In this document: piece after piece, positions 59,162-64,000 of the stretch
How positions within the stretch are numbered: the first letter of the stretch is position 1
Layout: each line of letters opens with the position of its first letter
Origin: an uncultured Clostridia bacterium
GTDB taxonomy: Bacteria; Bacillota; Clostridia; Christensenellales; Aristaeellaceae
Length of the DNA stretch: 64,000 nt
Direction: 5' to 3'
Assembly (NCBI GenBank): GCA_934636105.1
Contig: CAKTZR010000001.1
Coordinates: 266,354-330,353 of the forward strand
Position numbers and translations under genes: made by a program
The notes under the pieces: model-generated
Database searches by the model: none
Told to the model about the DNA's origin: nothing
Seen by the model: only the letters and a program-made list of their open reading frames with translations

Positions 59162-60988
59162 TTAATGATTCAGATCTGTACGGATGATGTAAACCACATC
59201 GTGCGCCATATCGCCGCTGACCAAATCATAGCTGATGTCAGAAGCAAACTGATTCTTCGTGTTTTCGAACACATCAAGCGCTTTTTGCACATCGCCATTC
59301 AGCAGCGGCAGCACATCGGCGCTGAGTGTCTGCTTGAGGTCTTCCAGACCGTCAGCGAGCTGCGCCGTACCATCTGCCAGCTGAACGGCACCATCGGAAA
59401 GCTGGGTGCTTCCAGTGTGAAGCGCAGCTGCTCCCTGTGCGGCCTGGCTGACGCCCTCCGTATAGCTGCTCAGTCCGGTTACAAAAGTGTTAACGGAATC
59501 CAGTTGAGTCTTCAAAGAGTTCAACGCTTCATAGCCAGCTTTGGCAGGCGCAATGGCTTCTTCCAACTGCTTCTGAATGGATTCGTCCGCCAGATTCTGT
59601 TCCACCAGCGCGTCAATCTGTTCGGAGACAGCGGCTTCAAACTTAGCCTGTACGTCGTCGCTGGCCATCAGCTGATCGACAGCTGCGCTGATTTGCCGGG
59701 CTTGCCCATGAGTGACCTGCCCCGCTTCGACAGCCTTGCTGTAATCTTCGGCCGTCATCGTGAGACCGCTCTGCGCGAGTACGCCTTCCAGCACCTGTGC
59801 CTTGACAACCTGCGACACACCCTCGCGAATGGCCTTTTCCTGCTTCATGACTTCGGCTTTTACCTTTTCACGAGCCGCATCCTGTGCAGTCGCCAGCAGC
59901 GTTTCGGGATCAAGCTGGGCAAGCGCCGCATTCAGCACGTCGGCATAATTATCAGCCGTCAGTTCAGGAAGGGTGATTCCGGCCGCATCCAGACCAGCCG
60001 CGGCAAGCTGCTGGTTGGCGGTGGCCAGAACGGCCGTGAACAGTTGAGCAGCACCGTCGTTGAGCGCATCGTTATTGGCCGCCAGCGTTGTGAGACCCGT
60101 TTCAAGCTCGGAAGCGCCGTCGTCAAGGCTCTTTGCGCCATCGCTCAAAGACTTTGCACCATCATTCAGCGCGGAAACGCCGTCATACAGAGTGAACAAG
60201 GCGGAAAGACCGTCGTGCAGCTTGCCTTCGCCTTCCGGCAGAGTTTCGCCGTCGCAGAGCGCGCTCAGACCTGTTTTCAACTCATTGAGATTGTCGCTCA
60301 GATCGCCCACCTTTTCATCAGCGGCATCGCAGAGCCAATCGATCGGTTCAGAGGTTGCGAAGGTCATCATCCAGTTTAAATCGGCATGATCGGCGGCTGC
60401 CGTCATCGTGAAATGCGTCGGCAGTTCCGCGTCCTCATCCATACCCGGCACAGCCCAGCCAACCAGAATCTTGCGGCTGCCGTCGTTGATAATGGCGCCG
60501 TTTTCCACGCTGACATCGGTCAGCGTGTCTTCGTCGATCGGCATCAGGCTGATGGCCAGATACGGCACATTTTCCGACGTCATGAAGCTGACGCCCATGG
60601 TCACGGTGCCTTGGCCGTTTTTGATCTCCTCTGCGGAGGCTTCTTTGCCATCCAGCGTAAAGGTGACCTGCGGGAGCACATCCGGGCGCTTGTCCGACGT
60701 GCCCTGGTAAATGATGCTGTTTCCGTCAGCCTGCCAGGTCAGCGTTTCGCCATCCAGTGTGAATGTCTCATGACCGCTAACGTTTTCAATGTCGGTGAGC
60801 ATCGAGCGATCCGTAAGCACATCCAGCGCGTCTTCATTTTCCAAATGAATATTATCCAGCAGCGTCTGAACCTCGCCGTCATGGTTGACGACAACGTAAA
60901 CACGCTCATGCTTGGACGTTTCGGCGCTGGCCGTGCAGCCAGCCGCAACACAAAGCGCTGTCAGCAGCGCTATCGCATGCTTTTTCAT
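59162..60988 (-). CDS. Exported coiled-coil protein, YhgE/Pip-like partner of MMPL
   Basis: 608-residue exported protein. The signal sequence (MKKHAIALLTALCVAAGCTASAE) may carry a lipobox at Cys18. A beta-rich N-terminal domain (about 25-215) is followed by a long helical stalk with repeats such as LSDGAKSLDDGASELETG and LADGTAQLADGLEDL, the pattern of YhgE/Pip-type proteins. No C-terminal membrane block of full YhgE is present. The ATG at 60988 follows AAAGGA, 32 bases after the MMPL gene; a longer frame would lie inside that gene. It probably bridges the transporter and the cell wall. Confidence 0.78.
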   Translation of the reverse strand: MKKHAIALLTALCVAAGCTASAETSKHERVYVVVNHDGEVQTLLDNIHLENEDALDVLTDRSMLTDIENVSGHETFTLDGETLTWQADGNSIIYQGTSDKRPDVLPQVTFTLDGKEASAEEIKNGQGTVTMGVSFMTSENVPYLAISLMPIDEDTLTDVSVENGAIINDGSRKILVGWAVPGMDEDAELPTHFTMTAAADHADLNWMMTFATSEPIDWLCDAADEKVGDLSDNLNELKTGLSALCDGETLPEGEGKLHDGLSALFTLYDGVSALNDGAKSLSDGAKSLDDGASELETGLTTLAANNDALNDGAAQLFTAVLATANQQLAAAGLDAAGITLPELTADNYADVLNAALAQLDPETLLATAQDAAREKVKAEVMKQEKAIREGVSQVVKAQVLEGVLAQSGLTMTAEDYSKAVEAGQVTHGQARQISAAVDQLMASDDVQAKFEAAVSEQIDALVEQNLADESIQKQLEEAIAPAKAGYEALNSLKTQLDSVNTFVTGLSSYTEGVSQAAQGAAALHTGSTQLSDGAVQLADGTAQLADGLEDLKQTLSADVLPLLNGDVQKALDVFENTKNQFASDISYDLVSGDMAHDVVYIIRTDLNH

Positions 60989-61020
60989 AGGTTTTTCATC
61001 CTTTCTTTCCGATCGGAAAA

Positions 61021-63087
61021 TTACGCTTTTTTCTTCATGCCAACCGTGGTGTGAACGATCAGGCTGTCGCAGAGCAGCAACATCGCCGGCAGCAGGAACA
61101 GAACAACCGCCACCGAGCACAGCGCGCCGCGGGCAATCAGGCTGCACATCGAGGAAATGATATCGATATTGGAATACAGACCGACGCCGAACGTCGAAGC
61201 GAAGAAGCTGATACCGCTGACCAGAATGGACTGTGCAGAGGCCGCAACGGCTTCTCCGACAGCTTCCTTTTTCCCCTTGCCGTTTGTTCTGCCCTGCTTA
61301 TAGCGCGTGGTCATCAAAATGGCATAATCGACGGTTGCGCCAAGCTGAATGGTCGAAATCAGAATCGGGCCGACAAACGGAAGCGTTGTTCCGGTGAAAT
61401 ACGGGATGCACAGGTTCAGCGCGATAGCAAGCTCGATCATGGCGACGAGCAGAATCGGCAACGAGAACGACTTGAGTACCAGCGCGATGATAACAAAGAT
61501 CGCTGCGATGGAAATGGCGCTGACAACCTTGAAGTCGCGGTCGGTGCAGTTGATGAGGTCCTTTGTGCAGGGCGCTTCGCCGATGAGCATGCCACCTTCA
61601 TCATAGTTTTTCAGAATGGCATTCAGCTCGTCAATCTGCTGATTCACGGCATCGGAAGAAATGACGTAGGACGAGGAGATCAGCATCATCTGATAACGTT
61701 CACCCTTGAGCAGGTTCGTCACGTCGGGCGGAAGGATGCTTTCCGGAATATTGCTTCCCAGCAAGCTGTCCAGGGATAACACATCCTGCACACCATCCAC
61801 CTGTTTAAATTCATCGGTCATTGCGATGACATCCTTTTGAGAGACATCGGAATCGATCAAAACCAGATGGTTGGTAGACACATCAAAGGTTTCGGAGAGC
61901 TTTTCGTTGGCCTGCGCGGAAAGAAGATCTTCTGGCAGACACGAACTCATATCATAGTAGACGTTCACGTGGTTGTAGCCGTAAAACGCGGGAATGCACA
62001 ACACGACAGCCAGCACACAAAGAACTTTGTAATGCTTGACAATGAAGCGGCTGATGTTCGCAACACTCGGCAAAAGCGGCTTGTGCGAGGTCTTGGTAAT
62101 CAGGTTATCCATCATGCGGATGACGCACGGGAGCAGCGTCACCGTGCCAAGTACGCCGAGGATGACGCCCTTGCTCATGACAATGCCCAGATCACGGCCC
62201 AGCGTAAAGCTCATAAAACAGATGGCGACGAAGCCGGCAACGGTTGTCAAGCTGCTGCCGATGATCGAGGAGAACGTCTGCCCGATAGCTGCGGTCATAG
62301 CCTCATCACGGTCGCTGCACAGCGCTTTCTGTTCCTTGTAGCTGTGCCACAGGAAGATCGAATAATCCAGCGTTACGGCCAGCTGGAGCACGGCAGCGAC
62401 AGCCTTGGTGATGTAAGAAATTTCACCCATGAAGTAGTTGCTGCCCATGTTCCAGAGAATGGAAACACCGATGCAGCAAAGGAAAATCAGCGGAAGCAGA
62501 AATGAATCCATCGTCAGCATCAGCACGATGCAGCAGAGCGCAACGGCAATAGCAACGTAAATGCCCTCCTGCTCCTCCACCAGCTCCTTGGTGTCTGTGA
62601 CCACGGCAGAAAGACCGGAAACAAAGCACTTTTCACCCGCGACCTTGCGGATATCGGAAATGGCTTCCATGGTGCCTTCCGCAGAAGACGTATCATCAAA
62701 GAAAACAGCAATGATACGGTCGTCTCCGTTTTCAAAGCGTTCACGAAGATCATCCGGCAGAATTTCGGAAGGAATTGAGCCGTTCAGTGCGGACGCATAG
62801 CCGATGACGGTATCGACATGAGGAATCTGCCGAATGGATTCTTCCAGATCGGCTTGATCCACTTCGCTGAGTCCCTCGGTGATGCAGAGCGAGAATGCAC
62901 CCTTGCCGAAATCCTCCATCAAAATATTTTGGCCCTTGATGGTGTCCAAATCTTCCGGCAGATAATACAGAAGGTCGTATTTGACCCGGGTGGCCGCCAT
63001 GCCGAATATGGACGGGATCATCAATGCCAGACAGACGATGACCACGATCACATGGTGCTTGACCATCCACCTTGCGAATCGGTTCAC
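61021..63087 (-). CDS. MMPL/RND-family transporter
   Basis: 688-residue exporter with 12 helices in two halves, each with a large outer loop. Family marks: LTMDSFLLPLIFLCCIGVSILWNMG, AVLQLAVTLDYSIFLWHSY and STIQLGATVDYAILMTTRYKQ, with the proton-relay Asp in TLDYS and TVDYA. MMPL proteins export lipids or other hydrophobic compounds. The start is GTG 63087, 7 bases after AAGGAGG; the longer frame would pass through the promoter. First gene of a two-gene operon divergent from a TetR gene. Confidence 0.92.
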   Translation of the reverse strand: MNRFARWMVKHHVIVVIVCLALMIPSIFGMAATRVKYDLLYYLPEDLDTIKGQNILMEDFGKGAFSLCITEGLSEVDQADLEESIRQIPHVDTVIGYASALNGSIPSEILPDDLRERFENGDDRIIAVFFDDTSSAEGTMEAISDIRKVAGEKCFVSGLSAVVTDTKELVEEQEGIYVAIAVALCCIVLMLTMDSFLLPLIFLCCIGVSILWNMGSNYFMGEISYITKAVAAVLQLAVTLDYSIFLWHSYKEQKALCSDRDEAMTAAIGQTFSSIIGSSLTTVAGFVAICFMSFTLGRDLGIVMSKGVILGVLGTVTLLPCVIRMMDNLITKTSHKPLLPSVANISRFIVKHYKVLCVLAVVLCIPAFYGYNHVNVYYDMSSCLPEDLLSAQANEKLSETFDVSTNHLVLIDSDVSQKDVIAMTDEFKQVDGVQDVLSLDSLLGSNIPESILPPDVTNLLKGERYQMMLISSSYVISSDAVNQQIDELNAILKNYDEGGMLIGEAPCTKDLINCTDRDFKVVSAISIAAIFVIIALVLKSFSLPILLVAMIELAIALNLCIPYFTGTTLPFVGPILISTIQLGATVDYAILMTTRYKQGRTNGKGKKEAVGEAVAASAQSILVSGISFFASTFGVGLYSNIDIISSMCSLIARGALCSVAVVLFLLPAMLLLCDSLIVHTTVGMKKKA

Positions 63088-63132
63088 AAGAGTTCCTCCT
63101 TTTTTAAACTTCATTTGTTTATTGAACATCGT

Positions 63133-63147
63133 GTTGACTTTATCAAC
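63133..63147. promoter_or_regulatory. Candidate TetR operator (GTTGA-N5-TCAAC)
   Basis: Short palindrome overlapping the TetR-gene -35 box and close to the MMPL transcription start. CATCG and CGATG on the outside extend the symmetry imperfectly. Confidence 0.45.
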
Positions 63148-63162
63148 GATGGATAGTATAAT
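63134..63162 (+). promoter_or_regulatory. Promoter of the TetR gene
   Basis: TTGACT (63134-63139), 17-base spacer, perfect TATAAT (63157-63162). Confidence 0.75.
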
Positions 63163-63183
63163 AGGACAGATGATGAAAATCAA
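63155..63183 (-). promoter_or_regulatory. Promoter of the MMPL operon
   Basis: Minus strand TTGATT (63183-63178), 17-base spacer, TATACT (63160-63155). Its -10 box overlaps the -10 of the opposing TetR promoter by four bases. Confidence 0.75.
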
Positions 63184-63289
63184 TAAACAGTTTATGAAGG
63201 TCAGTTCAGCTGGCAGACAAAAAATGGAAGAACGATTAAAAATGAACATAAATTCAAAATGTGTTCATAAAAAAGAGGCGTTTACAACA

Positions 63290-63898
63290 ATGAAGGATGT
63301 TAAAATTGAAAACGGAACGGAGAAAAAAGAGGATCGTCGAGTTCGTCGAACCAAGAAACTGCTTAGTCAGGGATTGATTGAGCTGATGCAGCAAAAACAG
63401 GTCAAGGATATCACGGTTCGCGAACTGGCTGATCTGGTGGATGTAAATCGCGGAACGTTCTATCTGTATTATCGGGATATTTTTGATATGCTTGAGCGGC
63501 TGGAAGAAGAACTTTTTGAGCAGCTCAACACGGTCATCCGTGCGCATAAAGGAGAACCGGTTTTCACCCATGCGCGACCCATGCTGACGGAGCTATTTCA
63601 AATTGTTGCCGAGAATAAAGAAATCTGCCGGGTTTTGTTGAGCGATAATGGTGATATTAAATTTTTGCAGAGACTCAGCGACGTGATTCAGGAAAAACTG
63701 CGCACCGATTGGCTCAACGGTTGTGTAGGCAATGAAACGGAATTTGAATATCGCTATGCGTTTGGCGCGCTGGGCTTTGTCGGATTGTTAAGGACCTGGC
63801 TTCATCGGGACTGCGCTGAATCGGCTGAAAACATGGCGGTGATGGCCGATTCGCTGATTCGTCAGGGGATTACGACAGGTCTTCCCCTGCCTAAATAA
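63290..63898 (+). CDS. TetR-family regulator
   Basis: 202-residue repressor-type protein. N-terminal helix-turn-helix (about 15-62): RRTKKLLSQGLIELMQQK, ITVRELADLVDVNRGTFYLYY. The C-terminal domain resembles TetR_C_33 proteins (DMLERLEEELFEQLNTVI, HRDCAESAENMAVMADSLI). The ATG at 63290 is preceded by AAGAGGCG at a slightly long gap; upstream in-frame ATGs lie in the promoter or lack a site. It most likely controls the divergent MMPL operon. Confidence 0.88.
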   Translation: MKDVKIENGTEKKEDRRVRRTKKLLSQGLIELMQQKQVKDITVRELADLVDVNRGTFYLYYRDIFDMLERLEEELFEQLNTVIRAHKGEPVFTHARPMLTELFQIVAENKEICRVLLSDNGDIKFLQRLSDVIQEKLRTDWLNGCVGNETEFEYRYAFGALGFVGLLRTWLHRDCAESAENMAVMADSLIRQGITTGLPLPK

Positions 63899-63901
63899 AA
63901 T

Positions 63902-64000
63902 AAACTCCGGATACTGACAGAGACTGAACTGCTCTCCGTCAAGAGGACAATGAAATAATAAAGAGATTTTTCACGGTCAGCACTTCGGCGCTGGCCGCTT
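63902..64000. mobile_element. Start of a second IS3 copy (truncated by window end)
   Basis: From AACTGCTCTCCGTC onward it is base for base the same as 15018 onward. The outer 27 bases share CTCCGGATACTG but differ in the next 5-7 bases. The transposase-encoding part is outside the window. Confidence 0.85.

Overview
The window reads as chromosome from an endospore-forming member of the Clostridia. The evidence is sporulation and germination genes (gerM, spoIVFA-like, spoIVFB), Gram-positive envelope genes (lgt, a DUF368 carrier-lipid transporter, mreBCD, a class B PBP, rodA), Firmicutes-type regulation (SAM-I and yybP-ykoY riboswitches, a lexA gene with a Cheo-type SOS box), and typical Clostridia gene orders such as miaB-ylbF-mutS-mutL-miaA and maf-mreBCD-mrdA-minD-like-rodA-spoIVFAB. 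Base composition is moderate overall. Many genes start with GTG or TTG behind a strong Shine-Dalgarno. Family or genus cannot be fixed from the sequence alone.

Layout. 1-2.1 kb: start of a TtcA-like gene and a two-component system (minus strand). 2.3-4.4 kb: secreted phosphodiester glycosidase, a small membrane protein and a DUF368 transporter. 4.4-5.8 kb: metK under a SAM-I riboswitch. 5.8-7.6 kb: rqcH (minus). 7.8-10 kb: gerM-rdgB-yfcE-type phosphodiesterase. 10.1-10.84 kb: eight tRNA genes from one sigma-A promoter. 10.84-14.94 kb: a compact 4.1-kb integrated element in the last tRNA gene, tRNA-Lys(CTT). It is bounded by a perfect 50-bp repeat and carries a tyrosine integrase, a RepA_N-like initiator, five 15-bp iteron-like repeats, an XRE regulator, a Lar-like zinc protein, a small Cys-rich ORF and a ribbon-helix-helix protein with operator repeats. 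15.0-16.73 kb: an IS3-family insertion sequence. A second copy starts at 63.9 kb and runs off the end.

16.8-28 kb (mostly minus): Mn exporter mntP with a yybP-ykoY riboswitch, a BMP-type nucleoside ABC importer of four genes, a VOC protein, a MATE exporter (plus), then recX-pncB-lgt. 28.2-36.7 kb (plus): upp, a GT2 glycosyltransferase, queG-like, two radical-SAM-associated genes with RNase E/G, miaB and a ylbF-family gene. 36.8-43.8 kb: mutS-mutL-miaA, an unknown Cys-rich protein and xpt. 44.0-53.4 kb: one long rod-shape, septum and sporulation cluster. 53.5-59 kb: DEAD-box helicase, small genes, lexA, xer recombinase, RNase HI and proC. 59.1-63.9 kb: a coiled-coil envelope protein and an MMPL transporter divergent from a TetR regulator, whose promoters overlap.

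How it fits together. mreBCD, the PBP and RodA form the elongation machine, followed by the SpoIVFA/SpoIVFB pair that controls sigma-K processing in relatives. MutS/MutL and LexA/RecX cover DNA repair. pncB, upp, xpt and the BMP importer cover base and nucleotide salvage. MiaA, MiaB and the QueG-like protein modify tRNA. The least ordinary part is the 4.1-kb tRNA-Lys element, which has integration and apparent replication functions but no recognisable transfer or structural gene. The next most interesting points are the MinD-like ATPase lacking the signature lysine, the IS end whose hairpin would mask the transposase ribosome-binding site, and several Cys-rich proteins of unknown function.
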